A stretch of 64,000 nucleotides of DNA from Betaproteobacteria bacterium (GCA_020354125.1 CP070643.1:4007964-4071963); one strand, 5' to 3'; positions 44,624 to 53,757 are shown, counted from the stretch's first letter. Notes: generated by a model from the letters alone, not told the origin. Translations and numbers: made by a program.

Positions 44624-47131
44624 ATGATGTGGTTCAGGCTCCTAGTTGGTCCGTTGCTTGCAAATCGCACACGGGTGCTGCTGTCAGTACTTGCCATTGC
44701 CCTTGGCGTTGCACTCGGTTATGCGATCGCCCTGATCAATCGTGCCGCGATTGACGAGTTTGGCCAGGCTGTTCGTGTGCTGTCTGGCGAGGCTGACCTG
44801 ACCGTGCGCGGAGCGCGGCGCGGCTTCCCCGAATCGGTCTATCCCCTGCTCGCACGCCAGCCCGAAATCGAAGTCGCTAGTCCCATGCTGGAGATCAGCG
44901 CACGCCTTGCCGCGCTTGATGATGATCTCGAACGACGCAGCCTCGACGTCCTTGGTCTCGATGTTTTTCGTGCTGCGCGTATCCAGCCACAGCTGATCGG
45001 ACAAAGCGACACACCGCTTGATGCGTTGCAAGGCGACGCACTGTTTCTGTCTGCTTCGGCTATGCGATGGCTTGGACTGCAAACAGGTGATCGGATCGCG
45101 TTCCAGGTTGGAACCGGCCGCATCGAACTTCGCGTCGCCGGGTTGCTCCCGGCTGCAGAGCTTGGCCAACGTATTGGCGTGATGGATATTGCCGCGGCAC
45201 AGAAACATTTTGGCCGCAACGGTTATCTCAACCGAATCGAGGTCAGGCTTGTACCGGGTGTTCCGGTGGCGACCGTCGCGCAACGCGTTCAATCGTTGCT
45301 GCCAGCCGGCGTCTATGTCGAGTCGCCGCAACTGGTATCGCAAACCGCTGTCGCCATGACGCGCGCCTACCGCGTTAACCTCAACGTGCTGGCACTGGTG
45401 GCCTTGTTCACCGGCGGCTTATTGGTATTCTCAACCCAGGCATTATCGATCGTGCAGCGCCGTTCGCAACTGGCGCTGTTGCGTGTGCTCGGTGTAACTC
45501 GGCGCGGCTTGCTCGCTGTGTTGGTTGGCGAGGCGGCCGTGCTCGGTTGTGTCGGTTCCTTGCTGGGCCTGGTGTTGGGTTACCTCGGAGCGCGCTTGAT
45601 CGTCTCATTTGTCGGCGCTGACCTCGGGGCAGGTATCTTTACCGACCTGCAAGCGAGCCTGTCATTTGAACCGGCTGCGGCGTTGCTGTTCGTGCTGCTT
45701 GGCATCCTCGCCGCCGTTTGTGGCAGCGTTGCGCCGGCCCTTGAAGCGGCACGCGCCGCACCCGCACAAGCGCTCAAAGCCGGGGACGAGATGCGCATGT
45801 TCCAGCGCCTCACGCCGCTGTTGCCGGGTGTGCTGCTACTGGTTGCCGGAGCGGCAAGTGCCTCCGGGCCGCCTGTGGCAGGGTTGCCGTTGTTCGGTTA
45901 CGTTTCCATCGCCATGCTGCTGCTCGGCACCATTGCATTGATGCCGCGTACCACTGTAGTGGTGTTGTCACGCTTGCCGCTTCCGCGCCGCGTCGAGTAT
46001 GCACTTGGCCTTGCGCAGTTGCGTGCCGCGCCCGGCCAGGCAATGGTCAGTCTTGCATCGGTCGTTGCCGCGGTGAGTCTGGCGGCGTCGGTCGCGATCA
46101 TGGTGATTTCGTTTCGCACTTCTCTGGAAGATTGGCTCGCACACATACTGCCCGGCGACATGTTTGTACGCACTAGCGGTCATGGCGAAACTGCATTCCT
46201 GTCACCGCCAATGCAAGAGCGCGTTGCCAGCATACCCGGCGTTCGCAGCGTCGAGTTTCTCGCCGGGCAACGCATTCGCCTGGAACCGACTCGTCCGCCG
46301 GTAACGTTGCTGGCACGTGACATTGATCCGCGCAATCCAGGCCGTGCGCTGTCGCTGGTCAGTGACGTCGTCACACCACTGGTAGGCCAGGTGCCGGCGT
46401 GGATCAGCGAGATCACTGCCGACACCTATGGTCATAGCTTGGGCGAGGATGTCGAGCTGCCGATCGGCGGTAAGCGTGTGCCGGTGATGATCGCCGGGAT
46501 CTGGCGCGACTACGCGCGGATGAATGGCGCGATCATGATCAGGCTTGAAGACTACCGCAAGCTGACCGGCAACTATGACGTTGCCGATGCCCAGCTGTGG
46601 CTGGAAGAAGGCGCGGAGATAGGCGCTGTGCGTCGTGCCTTGCTGGCGGCGTTGCCATCTGACGCGGTCGAGATCAGCCTACCTAACGAATTGCGCACAG
46701 AGTCGCTGACGGTGTTCGACCGGACGTTTGCCGTGACCTATGCACTCGAAGGCGTCGCCATTGTGATCGGATTGGCAGGTCTGTCGGCGAGTTTCAGTGC
46801 ACTGACGCTGGCGCGTCGCCGTGAGTTCGGGATGTTGCGTCATGTCGGATTTTTACGAGCGCAGATCGTACGCATGCTCGCTTTCGAGGGCGCACTGGTC
46901 AGCGCTTTGGGACTGATCGTCGGTTTGCTGCTTGGATGGGTGATGAGTGTCGTTCTGATCGATGTCGTGAACCGGCAATCTTTTCACTGGAGCATGGATG
47001 TGCATCTGCCCTGGTCGGGGCTGGGCATTTTCGCGCTCGCCATGCTGGCTGCGGCCGTGCTGGCCGCCGTCAACAGCGCGCGCCGCGCCGTTGCGGGTGA
47101 AGCCGCGCGCGCGGTGCGGGAAGACTGGTAG
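44624..47131 (+). CDS. FtsX-like ABC transporter permease
   Basis: An 835-residue membrane protein with two FtsX/MacB-type halves: an N-terminal membrane helix (VLLSVLAIALGVALGYAIAL), a large periplasmic domain, a three-helix block around residues 250-370 with LALLRVLGVTRRGLLAVLVG, a second periplasmic domain and a C-terminal block (EFGMLRHVGFLRAQIVRMLA). Such double permeases work with a LolD-like ATPase and export lipophilic or secreted molecules. No ATPase gene is adjacent; the likely partner is the one at 31246. It is followed after 6 bp by a lipocalin-like gene, the usual third member. Confidence 0.88.
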   Translation: MMWFRLLVGPLLANRTRVLLSVLAIALGVALGYAIALINRAAIDEFGQAVRVLSGEADLTVRGARRGFPESVYPLLARQPEIEVASPMLEISARLAALDDDLERRSLDVLGLDVFRAARIQPQLIGQSDTPLDALQGDALFLSASAMRWLGLQTGDRIAFQVGTGRIELRVAGLLPAAELGQRIGVMDIAAAQKHFGRNGYLNRIEVRLVPGVPVATVAQRVQSLLPAGVYVESPQLVSQTAVAMTRAYRVNLNVLALVALFTGGLLVFSTQALSIVQRRSQLALLRVLGVTRRGLLAVLVGEAAVLGCVGSLLGLVLGYLGARLIVSFVGADLGAGIFTDLQASLSFEPAAALLFVLLGILAAVCGSVAPALEAARAAPAQALKAGDEMRMFQRLTPLLPGVLLLVAGAASASGPPVAGLPLFGYVSIAMLLLGTIALMPRTTVVVLSRLPLPRRVEYALGLAQLRAAPGQAMVSLASVVAAVSLAASVAIMVISFRTSLEDWLAHILPGDMFVRTSGHGETAFLSPPMQERVASIPGVRSVEFLAGQRIRLEPTRPPVTLLARDIDPRNPGRALSLVSDVVTPLVGQVPAWISEITADTYGHSLGEDVELPIGGKRVPVMIAGIWRDYARMNGAIMIRLEDYRKLTGNYDVADAQLWLEEGAEIGAVRRALLAALPSDAVEISLPNELRTESLTVFDRTFAVTYALEGVAIVIGLAGLSASFSALTLARRREFGMLRHVGFLRAQIVRMLAFEGALVSALGLIVGLLLGWVMSVVLIDVVNRQSFHWSMDVHLPWSGLGIFALAMLAAAVLAAVNSARRAVAGEAARAVREDW

Positions 47132-47137
47132 CCGGAT

Positions 47138-48247
47138 ATGTCAGCAAGGCGCGAGTTGGTGGCTGCCGGCATGGCGCTCATGCTTTGTTGCAGCGGCAAG
47201 ATGATGCCGGCAGGTGATGCTGCTGACAGCAGCGACACGCAAGCCAATGTCTATCCTGTAGTCGAAGCTGGCCGCAAGCTGGTCTTTCCGCGCGACCATG
47301 GCGCCCACCCTGACTATCGCACTGAGTGGTGGTACATCACTGGCTGGATCGAAAGCGACGGTGTAGAGCGCGGTTTTCAGGTGACGTTCTTTCGCAGCCG
47401 TCCGGGCTTGCAGGAGGATAACGAATCGGCTTTCGCACCAAAGCAATTGATTTTTGCCCACGCGGCCATCGCTGACGCGGCTAATGGCCAGTTGATCTAC
47501 GACGAACGCGTCGGCCGTCAGGGCTTTGGTCTCGCCTATGCGAATTCCGGTAATACCGATGTTGGCATTGACGGCTGGACGCTGAGCCGCAGCGACGGTG
47601 AATACCGCGCGCGCATTGCGGCCGATCAGTTTGCATTTGACCTGAGCTTTTTGCCGACACAACCCGTACTGCTGCAAGGGCGCGGCGGTTTCAGTTCAAA
47701 GGGACCACGGCCCGGCGAGGCGAGCTACTACTACAGTCTGCCGCACTTGCGTGTCGAAGGGTCGGCATTGATCTATGGCGAGACGACCGCGGTTAGTGGC
47801 AATGCCTGGCTCGATCACGAGTGGTCAAGCGAATATCTGTCTCCTGCTGCGCAAGGCTGGGACTGGGTGAGCATCAACTTCTCTGATGGCGGGGCACTCA
47901 TGGCGTTTCGCATGCGCGCGCGCAGTGGCGGCACCTTGTGGGCAGGGGGTAGCGTGCGGCACCACGACGGCACGCTGAGCACATTGTCACCAGGCGATGT
48001 CGAGTTCGAACCCACCAGGTTGTGGCGTTCGCCACGCACGGACATCGAATATCCGGTCGCAATGCGAGTGCGCGCGGGACACTACGATCTCAAAGTTACG
48101 CCGCTGATGGACGACCAGGAACTCGATGCGCGGGCGAGCACTGGCATTATTTACTGGGAGGGCGCGGTGCGTGCCAGCGTAGACAACCAACCGGTCGGGC
48201 GCGGCTATCTCGAACTGACCGGCTACGGAGACCGGCCCGGGATGTGA
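47138..48247 (+). CDS. Lipocalin-like (AttH / CrtC-type) secreted protein
   Basis: A 369-residue protein with an N-terminal lipoprotein-like signal (GMALMLCCSGKMM). The family landmark is DYRTEWWYITGWIES at about residues 60-74, followed by SYYYSLPHLRVEGS and AWLDHEWSSEYL (the WDW segment is GWDWVSINFSDGG). These belong to the AttH/hydroxyneurosporene-synthase-like double-lipocalin family. In other bacteria such a gene follows the ABC ATPase and double permease. It starts 6 bp after the permease stop, so it is co-expressed and probably periplasmic or outer-membrane anchored. The molecule handled is unknown. Confidence 0.86.
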   Translation: MSARRELVAAGMALMLCCSGKMMPAGDAADSSDTQANVYPVVEAGRKLVFPRDHGAHPDYRTEWWYITGWIESDGVERGFQVTFFRSRPGLQEDNESAFAPKQLIFAHAAIADAANGQLIYDERVGRQGFGLAYANSGNTDVGIDGWTLSRSDGEYRARIAADQFAFDLSFLPTQPVLLQGRGGFSSKGPRPGEASYYYSLPHLRVEGSALIYGETTAVSGNAWLDHEWSSEYLSPAAQGWDWVSINFSDGGALMAFRMRARSGGTLWAGGSVRHHDGTLSTLSPGDVEFEPTRLWRSPRTDIEYPVAMRVRAGHYDLKVTPLMDDQELDARASTGIIYWEGAVRASVDNQPVGRGYLELTGYGDRPGM

Positions 48248-48257
48248 ACTGTCTTCG

Positions 48258-49322
48258 TCATTTGTCGCGGTTGCCGGCTTTGATCTCGCGTACTTCGATG
48301 ATCCGCCGATCGTTTTCCCACATCACCAGTGACACTTTGCGACCGCTGGAATCGGCGCTGACCCTGTGCAGAGTGTTTGGCGGAGGCCAACTCCGCAGTT
48401 GCTCGGATGCGTATTCGTACAGCACACCGGGGCTTCGCTGATAAGGGTAGCCGGTCGAGACAAAGAAAAGTGCGCGTGCTTGGCGTGTTCGTAACGGTAC
48501 GAGTTCGGGCTCGGTGAGCGTGGCAACCGAGGCGAGCTTCTCGATGCGCCCGTCGCGATAGCGCAGCAAGTTGGCTTGTCTGGAGTTTCCAGTGCGTGAC
48601 TCGGCGAGGAGAAACAGCAGGGAATCCCTTAGCTGCACACCGCCGCAAAGCGCGTTGTTCGCATCTTTATCAAGCTGTGTAAGCCGGGTGAGCCGGCCTT
48701 GCTGCGTGATATGGAACACGTCCGGTGCCACGCCAGCGTACTGCGGTTGAATCAGAAAACTGCCGTCCTGTAATTCGACGCTATTCTCGAAAGCGTTTTG
48801 CACAATGTCCGGGTCCCAGTCCGGCAGCTTTTTGACGGCGCGCATACGCTTTTCGATCTCGGCATACCAGACTGCTTCCAGATCTTTGTCCTGGCGTTCG
48901 CTAATGATGCGCCGAGCACCGACGTCGAATTCGACCAGCGTCGTGCCAACATCGCCGTCGGACACGGAGGCGACGAGCCTATCGTTGGAAGCCCATTCAA
49001 GGTTGTAGACGAACGCCTTGTAAACCGCGTACTTTCGGGAAGTCTCCGCGCCGAGCAAGAGCCAGTCGGCGCCAGAGGACAAATCACGCACGTACACTTC
49101 GGTGAGCTCGGTTTGACGTTTGACAATGGTTCTGACGTAGGCGAGTTGTTTTCCATCAGGTGAAAAGACCGGCAGAACAGAATCGCCATCGTCGATGCGC
49201 GAAATAACCTTGTCACTGACGATGGCGGAATCCGAGACCGTCCGCGCGAATGTGGTCGGCTGAAAGGCCAGTAGTGCAACGACAACCAGCCATGCCAGGA
49301 GCTGATGCCTGGTATTACCCAT
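48258..49322 (-). CDS. Secreted TolB-like beta-propeller protein of unknown function
   Basis: A 354-residue protein with a signal peptide (QLLAWLVVVALLAFQPTTFA). A WD40-like/TolB propeller repeat is visible early (VLPVFSPDGKQLAYVRT), with further blade-like strands such as NLEWASNDRLVASVSDG and RRIISERQDKDLE. No catalytic motif of S9 peptidases was seen, although the propeller resembles those that precede such domains. It converges on the lipocalin-like gene with only 10 bp between stops. Function unknown. Confidence 0.7.
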   Translation of the reverse strand: MGNTRHQLLAWLVVVALLAFQPTTFARTVSDSAIVSDKVISRIDDGDSVLPVFSPDGKQLAYVRTIVKRQTELTEVYVRDLSSGADWLLLGAETSRKYAVYKAFVYNLEWASNDRLVASVSDGDVGTTLVEFDVGARRIISERQDKDLEAVWYAEIEKRMRAVKKLPDWDPDIVQNAFENSVELQDGSFLIQPQYAGVAPDVFHITQQGRLTRLTQLDKDANNALCGGVQLRDSLLFLLAESRTGNSRQANLLRYRDGRIEKLASVATLTEPELVPLRTRQARALFFVSTGYPYQRSPGVLYEYASEQLRSWPPPNTLHRVSADSSGRKVSLVMWENDRRIIEVREIKAGNRDK

Positions 49323-49539
49323 GCGCTTCTCTCTCTCCCAAAGAAGTACCGGGATGGCAAGCAGAGAGTATGCCCCGCGAGTGAGATATGTGAGTGGCCC
49401 TGTAAGCGCCTTTCGCCCGTCAGCATCGGCCAGTTAGCAAGCAAACGTTCACTAGTAGGACCGCGATGGCGTGCAAGTGCTTGCAACATCAGCAAGCTGA
49501 TAGACTCCCACGCACATTCAGTCAATATGGGAAGGGCAG

Positions 49540-50322
49540 ATGCTGAAAGACAAATCGGTTGTCATCACCGGTTCCACCTCGGGAATTGGCCTTGGTATGG
49601 CGCGGGCGTTCGCCGCGCAGGGGGCCAACATCATGCTCAATGGGCTTGGCGAAGCTGGTGAAATCGAGAAGGCTCGAAGTACGATTGAATCCGAGTTCGG
49701 CGTCAACGTGCTTTACTCGGCCGCGGACATGACCGCGTCCGCGGAAATCGCTGAAATGATTGCACAGGCACAGTGCGACCTTGGCGGCGTCGACGTACTG
49801 GTCAATAACGCTGGTATCCAATATGTAGCGCCGGTCGACGAATTCCCGCCGGAAAAGTGGGATCAGATCATCGCCATTAACCTGACGGCTGCGTTTCACA
49901 CAACGCGCGCAGCGGTGCCGCTGATGAAAGCCAGTGGTTGGGGGCGCATCATCAACATCGCCTCTGCCCATGGTTTGGTCGCTTCGCCTTTCAAGTCCGC
50001 CTATATCGCAGCCAAGCATGGCATCGTCGGCCTGACCAAGACAGTGGCGCTGGAAACAGCACAACAGGGCATCACCTGTAATGCCATCTGTCCCGGTTGG
50101 GTGAAAACGCCGCTGGTCGAAGAGCAGATAGACGCACAAGTACAAGCGCATGACCTGCCGCGCGATGAGGTAATCAAGAAAGTCATTCTCGAACGGCAGC
50201 CGACGAAAGCATTTGTCAAGATCGAGGAAGTTGCTGCGCTGGCGGTGTTTCTGGCGAGTGATGCTGCCGCATCGATTACCGGCGCATCGATGTCCATAGA
50301 TGGTGGCTGGGTTGCCCATTAG
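49540..50322 (+). CDS. bdhA: 3-hydroxybutyrate dehydrogenase (SDR)
   Basis: A 260-residue SDR. NAD loop TGSTSGIGLGMA at residues 9-20, NNAG, the catalytic Ser in NIASAHGLVAS and the Tyr in YIAAKHGIVGLTK. NAICPGWVKTPLVEEQI and the length fit D-3-hydroxybutyrate dehydrogenases, which oxidise 3-hydroxybutyrate to acetoacetate when polyhydroxybutyrate is used. A purine-rich GGGAAGGG lies before the ATG. No phb genes are in the window, so the call rests on sequence style. Confidence 0.85.
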   Translation: MLKDKSVVITGSTSGIGLGMARAFAAQGANIMLNGLGEAGEIEKARSTIESEFGVNVLYSAADMTASAEIAEMIAQAQCDLGGVDVLVNNAGIQYVAPVDEFPPEKWDQIIAINLTAAFHTTRAAVPLMKASGWGRIINIASAHGLVASPFKSAYIAAKHGIVGLTKTVALETAQQGITCNAICPGWVKTPLVEEQIDAQVQAHDLPRDEVIKKVILERQPTKAFVKIEEVAALAVFLASDAAASITGASMSIDGGWVAH

Positions 50323-50443
50323 TCAAATCGTCGCAAAAGCTACTGCGCGGCTTCTTCCACTCGGACCGCTTGCTACGCTTTATGCAACATGCTGACTTGC
50401 TTGTTTTCGCAAGAAGTGAAATTTTCTGGTTCGGAGGTATGAG

Positions 50444-50860
50444 ATGACAAACACCATCCAACCGCAGGTTAACGGCCCGCTGATGGTCGAAGGGAATGTC
50501 GAGCTCTTGGCTGCCGACGGAACATCGATCAGGAAGGAGGCAAAGATGTGGCTGTGCCGCTGCGGCTTGTCTTCAAAAAAGCCCTTTTGCGATGGCGCCC
50601 ACAACAAGGCCGGATTTGTCGACGCGGCGACGGTGTCGGTGGACTATGTCATCAAGAAACCCGAGGCTGGCACGCCGACAGCGAATCTGCGCTTGACACT
50701 GCGAAAGGACGGGCCGGTCAATTGTTTCGGCGAGGTCAGTATTGTTGGTGAGGACGGCTCGGCCTGGGATGGCAACCAGGCAAATCTCTGCCGCTGCGGT
50801 CATTCAAAAAACAAACCGTTTTGCGACGGATCGCATATCGCCGCTGGTTTCAAGTCGTAG
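50444..50860 (+). CDS. Double CDGSH-type iron-sulfur protein
   Basis: A 138-residue protein with two CDGSH zinc-finger-like motifs, each expected to bind a [2Fe-2S] cluster: CRCGLSSKKPFCDGAH at about residues 41-56 and CRCGHSKNKPFCDGSH at about 116-131. A divergent N-terminal segment and a middle strand (NLRLTLRKDGPVNCFGEVSI) resemble the DUF1271/CDGSH arrangement of bacterial proteins. GGAGGT lies at 50433-50438. Role in electron transfer or cluster storage is inferred. It converges on the next gene. Confidence 0.9.
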   Translation: MTNTIQPQVNGPLMVEGNVELLAADGTSIRKEAKMWLCRCGLSSKKPFCDGAHNKAGFVDAATVSVDYVIKKPEAGTPTANLRLTLRKDGPVNCFGEVSIVGEDGSAWDGNQANLCRCGHSKNKPFCDGSHIAAGFKS

Positions 50861-50864
50861 AAAG

Positions 50865-51569
50865 TTACTGATCCTGGGTTACGCGCCTCCAAATCTGCGG
50901 TTCACGTTCGGGCACAATCGTAATCAGGTGGTCGCCGTACAACTGGTATTCGCCAATCTGTGACCAGGCCTCCGACTCCTGCGGGCGGTATTCGAGAACC
51001 CTGCCGCGGTTGCGCCATTCTCCTTGTTCTGAGTCTGTTGGCGGTTTACTGGTTTGCGAATAGCGACCGTCGCGACCCAGTGTCATCCGTATATTGATCG
51101 GCAGCACCATGTCCCCCTGGCGAGCGAGTCCGCGCGTCGTCCAGGTACCCACCAGTGTCGGATCCTGCTTTGGGCTGCTCGAAGTCGCTCGATTGCTTTT
51201 CGGCATTGCTTCTGTGGGAGAGAACTTGGCACGAACATCTATCGCCTGGCCTGTTACCGCACCGAATTCACGGATGACAATCACCAGCGCGTCGAGTTCG
51301 CGTTGGGCTTCAAAGAACCCCGCGCCGCGGCTGGTAGACGCCGCGCCCACGATCTTGCCGTCAGACAAACTCCCCTTGAGATTGACGTCGTTTCCATCGA
51401 ACTGCGTGATCCAGCCAGATACCACTGTCTTTGATACGCGTAAGTTTAGAACCGCCGTCGCGTCACCGATGCGTCCCTCGTAAAGACCCGACAATTCGTC
51501 GTCGGCGAAGACAGCGGGTGCCGTTAAAAAAGCGGCAAAAACGAGAACCAGTATGCGTCGCGAAACCAT
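50865..51569 (-). CDS. Secreted protein of unknown function
   Basis: A 234-residue protein with a signal peptide (ILVLVFAAFLTAPAVFADDE). The mature part is beta-rich in two halves (SGLYEGRIGDATAVLNLRV; LVGTWTTRGLARQGDMVLP) joined by a Ser/Pro/Lys linker at about 120-135. The second half resembles lipocalin-like stress proteins, with GEWRNRGRVLEYRPQE. No family was recognised. It is convergent with the CDGSH gene (4 bp between stops) and in line with the VOC gene upstream, only 12 bp away. Confidence 0.65.
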   Translation of the reverse strand: MVSRRILVLVFAAFLTAPAVFADDELSGLYEGRIGDATAVLNLRVSKTVVSGWITQFDGNDVNLKGSLSDGKIVGAASTSRGAGFFEAQRELDALVIVIREFGAVTGQAIDVRAKFSPTEAMPKSNRATSSSPKQDPTLVGTWTTRGLARQGDMVLPINIRMTLGRDGRYSQTSKPPTDSEQGEWRNRGRVLEYRPQESEAWSQIGEYQLYGDHLITIVPEREPQIWRRVTQDQ

Positions 51570-51581
51570 TCTCGGTTTACC

Positions 51582-51956
51582 TTAAACGTCTTCTTTCTTG
51601 CCGTGCACCAGGTGAATGATGTTGCCGGGGCCGGAGATCCAGTATCCGTCGAAACCATCCGGCAGCGTCTCGACTGCGTCACAGCGAGTGACGCCATGGC
51701 GATCAAGATGCTTTGCCGCCGCGGCAGTGTCTGGGGTGCGCAGTTCCAGCCAAAGTGCGGCTTGCGTTATGGTTTCGACCCGGTCCAGCCATAGCAGACT
51801 CGCGCCGTATTCGAATACGATCGAAGGCAGGTAGTTTTTCGTCTGCGTCAGGCCGAGCACTTCGCGATAGAAATGCACGGCATCGTCGAACTCGTGCGGC
51901 GGTAACTTCAAGGCGATATTGCGTCCGCCTGCAAACGAGTGCTTGTTATCAGTCAT
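51582..51956 (-). CDS. VOC-family (glyoxalase/bleomycin-resistance fold) protein
   Basis: A 124-residue VOC protein with one paired beta-alpha-beta-beta-beta unit set: FDDAVHFYREVLGLT, ALWLELRTPDTAAAAKHLDR and GYWISGPGNIIHLVHG. The ATG at 51956 is chosen because AGGAG lies nine bases upstream; an earlier ATG at 51965 touches that site. Substrate unknown: the family covers lyases, dioxygenases and drug-binding proteins. It is followed at 12 bp by a secreted protein on the same strand. Confidence 0.78.
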   Translation of the reverse strand: MTDNKHSFAGGRNIALKLPPHEFDDAVHFYREVLGLTQTKNYLPSIVFEYGASLLWLDRVETITQAALWLELRTPDTAAAAKHLDRHGVTRCDAVETLPDGFDGYWISGPGNIIHLVHGKKEDV

Positions 51957-52279
51957 GGTCTTCATCTCCTGCTATCGCCGGCCGCAGAACTGGCAAGGCC
52001 TGTGCTACAAGCAACCAGCGCGAGGGGCCTCGCCTCTCGAGTCTGATAGATCGTTGTATCTGCAAATCATGACACGGGTGTCATCCCTCGCCAACAGATC
52101 TTGTTTGCCGGCAGATTGTTCTTTCCTTGGCGTTTTCCGCGGTGAACCCGCTTCGATCTGTCTTTCTTCGATTTGTTATTTTCTCGGTTTGTTATTTTCT
52201 CGGTTTGTTATTTACTGGCAAAGCTTTATGCTCTCTCCCTGAATGCTGGAACAGTAAACACACAGGAGCCCGCGCCGCA
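51957..52279. other. Intergenic region between divergent VOC and cupin genes
   Basis: A 323-bp gap. Its right half is AT-rich and carries three 16-bp tandem repeats (52168-52215) immediately before the cupin gene, likely promoter sequence. No gene was supported in it; one open frame runs into the cupin frame but lacks coding features. Confidence 0.6.
52168..52215 (+). repeat. Three tandem 16-bp repeats upstream of the cupin gene
   Basis: Units start at 52168, 52184 and 52200 and read TCGATTTGTTATTTTC, TCGGTTTGTTATTTTC and TCGGTTTGTTATTTAC. The strongly AT-rich unit stands out from the GC-rich surroundings, 65 bp before the cupin ATG. It could be a regulator-binding array or an UP-like element. 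Three short units are too few and unspaced for CRISPR. Confidence 0.8.
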
Positions 52280-52654
52280 ATGAAATATTCGGAAATGTAT
52301 ACCGATGCCGATGGCGAAACCCATTTCAGGGACGTCGAAGTCGAGTTCTCGTTAGTCGACGTTGCGCCACCGGCTGCGCCAATGAACATATCCGACTTCC
52401 GTCCGGCCAAGGAAGTCGCGTTCATTATTCATCCACCTGGTTGGGATGGTGGCTGGCATCCGGCACCGAGCGTTGGCCATGTTTTTGTGCTGCAAGGCGA
52501 GATGGAGGTCGAGGTCAGCGATGGCGAGATCCGGCGTTTCCCGCAAGGTTCGGTCTGGTTGCATCGTGACCTCTCTGGCAAAGGCCACGACTCGCGCGTG
52601 GTAAGCGAAGAGGCTGCAGTTCTGGTGATGGTCAAACTGAACGAAAGTCAGTAA
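52280..52654 (+). CDS. Cupin-domain protein
   Basis: A 124-residue single-domain cupin. The first motif is in PPGWDGGWHPAPSVGHVFVL, followed by QGEMEVEVSDGEIRRFPQGS and the second in WLHRDLSGKGHDSRVV. The His residues of the metal site are partly conserved. Start MKYSEMYTD at 52280, after CACAGGAG. It is followed in the same frame by the next gene after 18 bp, so the two are probably co-transcribed. Function unknown. Confidence 0.78.
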   Translation: MKYSEMYTDADGETHFRDVEVEFSLVDVAPPAAPMNISDFRPAKEVAFIIHPPGWDGGWHPAPSVGHVFVLQGEMEVEVSDGEIRRFPQGSVWLHRDLSGKGHDSRVVSEEAAVLVMVKLNESQ

Positions 52655-52672
52655 GTCGCGTGGCGATCAGAT

Positions 52673-53227
52673 TTGGAGGACGAAACGCTGCCCGCAATTC
52701 CTGAACATGACCGGCCGCTGCTTGAATGCCTGCACAGACTGGTATTTTTTGATGCAGATTGCCGGGCAGCCATCGAAGAAGGATTGGGTCGTGCATCCGA
52801 TCGATTCCACGATCCGCAGTATCAGAAATCCTATTCCTCGGTTACGCTGCCGATCGGACTGTTCAGGGAGAAACTGCCTCGGCCGCTTCGCGACAAAGTG
52901 CGTCTTTGCCGTGTTTTCACCATCAAGGCCGGGCAGCGCGCCCCGAATGAAGAGATCCACCGCAACAGTGTGCAGCGGCTGGTGTCGTTTCGCGGCATGG
53001 GCGCAGTGAATTGTGCGCAGCCGGGCGGAGTGGACCGAACTTATACGCCACATCAGGTCGCAAGCCCGAACCTCGCGGAAACGGCAGATATTTCCCGATG
53101 TTGGGATGTGGTACCCGAGAATACCTGGCACTTTCCCGAGGCGCGCGGTGCCGAACAATGGTATGGCGTTGCTTTTCACAGTGCACCGGCGGATGCCATC
53201 CTCGATGAGTACGTTCCTTGCAAGTGA
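52673..53227 (+). CDS. Unknown protein, possibly cupin-like
   Basis: A 184-residue frame starting at TTG 52673, 18 bp after the cupin stop and in the same frame. Composition and codon pattern look coding. Visible segments are LLECLHRLVFFDADCRAAI, RLCRVFTIKAGQRAPNEEIH, YTPHQVASPNLAETADIS and WHFPEARGAEQWYGVAFHSA; the last resembles a double-stranded beta-helix C-terminus as in cysteine-dioxygenase-like cupins. No family was recognised and the TTG start is uncertain. It is followed by a DUF6714-like gene. Confidence 0.55.
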   Translation: MEDETLPAIPEHDRPLLECLHRLVFFDADCRAAIEEGLGRASDRFHDPQYQKSYSSVTLPIGLFREKLPRPLRDKVRLCRVFTIKAGQRAPNEEIHRNSVQRLVSFRGMGAVNCAQPGGVDRTYTPHQVASPNLAETADISRCWDVVPENTWHFPEARGAEQWYGVAFHSAPADAILDEYVPCK

Positions 53228-53286
53228 CAACGGCAGGCCGACATCGATCGGCGAGGTGCGTGGCGAACGTTGTAGGCAGAGCGATA

Positions 53287-53757
53287 ATGGATCCGGTAGA
53301 GACATTGATCATCGAGGCAACTCAAGTGTTCGGAAAGATTCACAGGCCCGAGCACTTCACCGACCACAAGCATTGTTGTGAATGTGCGGAACATGATGAA
53401 ACGTTGAAGGCGTTTACGCCTGAGACCATTACGCGCGAAGCGCTGGGCCATGCTGGCTGGGATCCGATGACTTTTGCTACGGATACCGGTTTTCGTTATT
53501 ACCTGCCGGCGCTGATCCGTATGGCGTTGACCAAGAAGGACGACGACTACTACATCGATCAGTTTCTGTCGCAGGTGACCCGCGACGGCTTACGCAACAG
53601 CCGATGGGTGGCATGCACGGCAGAAGAGCGCGCAGTTGTGCTGAAGGCCTTGCATGTGTTGCTTGAAGAGCGCACCGAAGAAGTCGACAACTGGTTGGAT
53701 GCGGACCGCTTGATGCAAGCGATCGAGATCTGGTCGGATGGCAATGGGCCAAATTAG
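53287..53757 (+). CDS. DUF6714-like protein
   Basis: A 156-residue cytosolic protein. The N-terminal part carries HKHCCECAEHDETLKAF, a Cys/His-rich patch seen in a family I recall as DUF6714, then AGWDPMTFATDTGFRYYLPA and a helical C-terminus (AERAVVLKALHVLLEERTE). ATG 53287 gives the family-like start MDPVETLIIEA. It is 59 bp after the preceding unknown gene. Function unknown. Confidence 0.6.
   Translation: MDPVETLIIEATQVFGKIHRPEHFTDHKHCCECAEHDETLKAFTPETITREALGHAGWDPMTFATDTGFRYYLPALIRMALTKKDDDYYIDQFLSQVTRDGLRNSRWVACTAEERAVVLKALHVLLEERTEEVDNWLDADRLMQAIEIWSDGNGPN

Noticed and set aside
52168..52215. CRISPR array
   Set aside because: Units are contiguous 16-mers without spacers.
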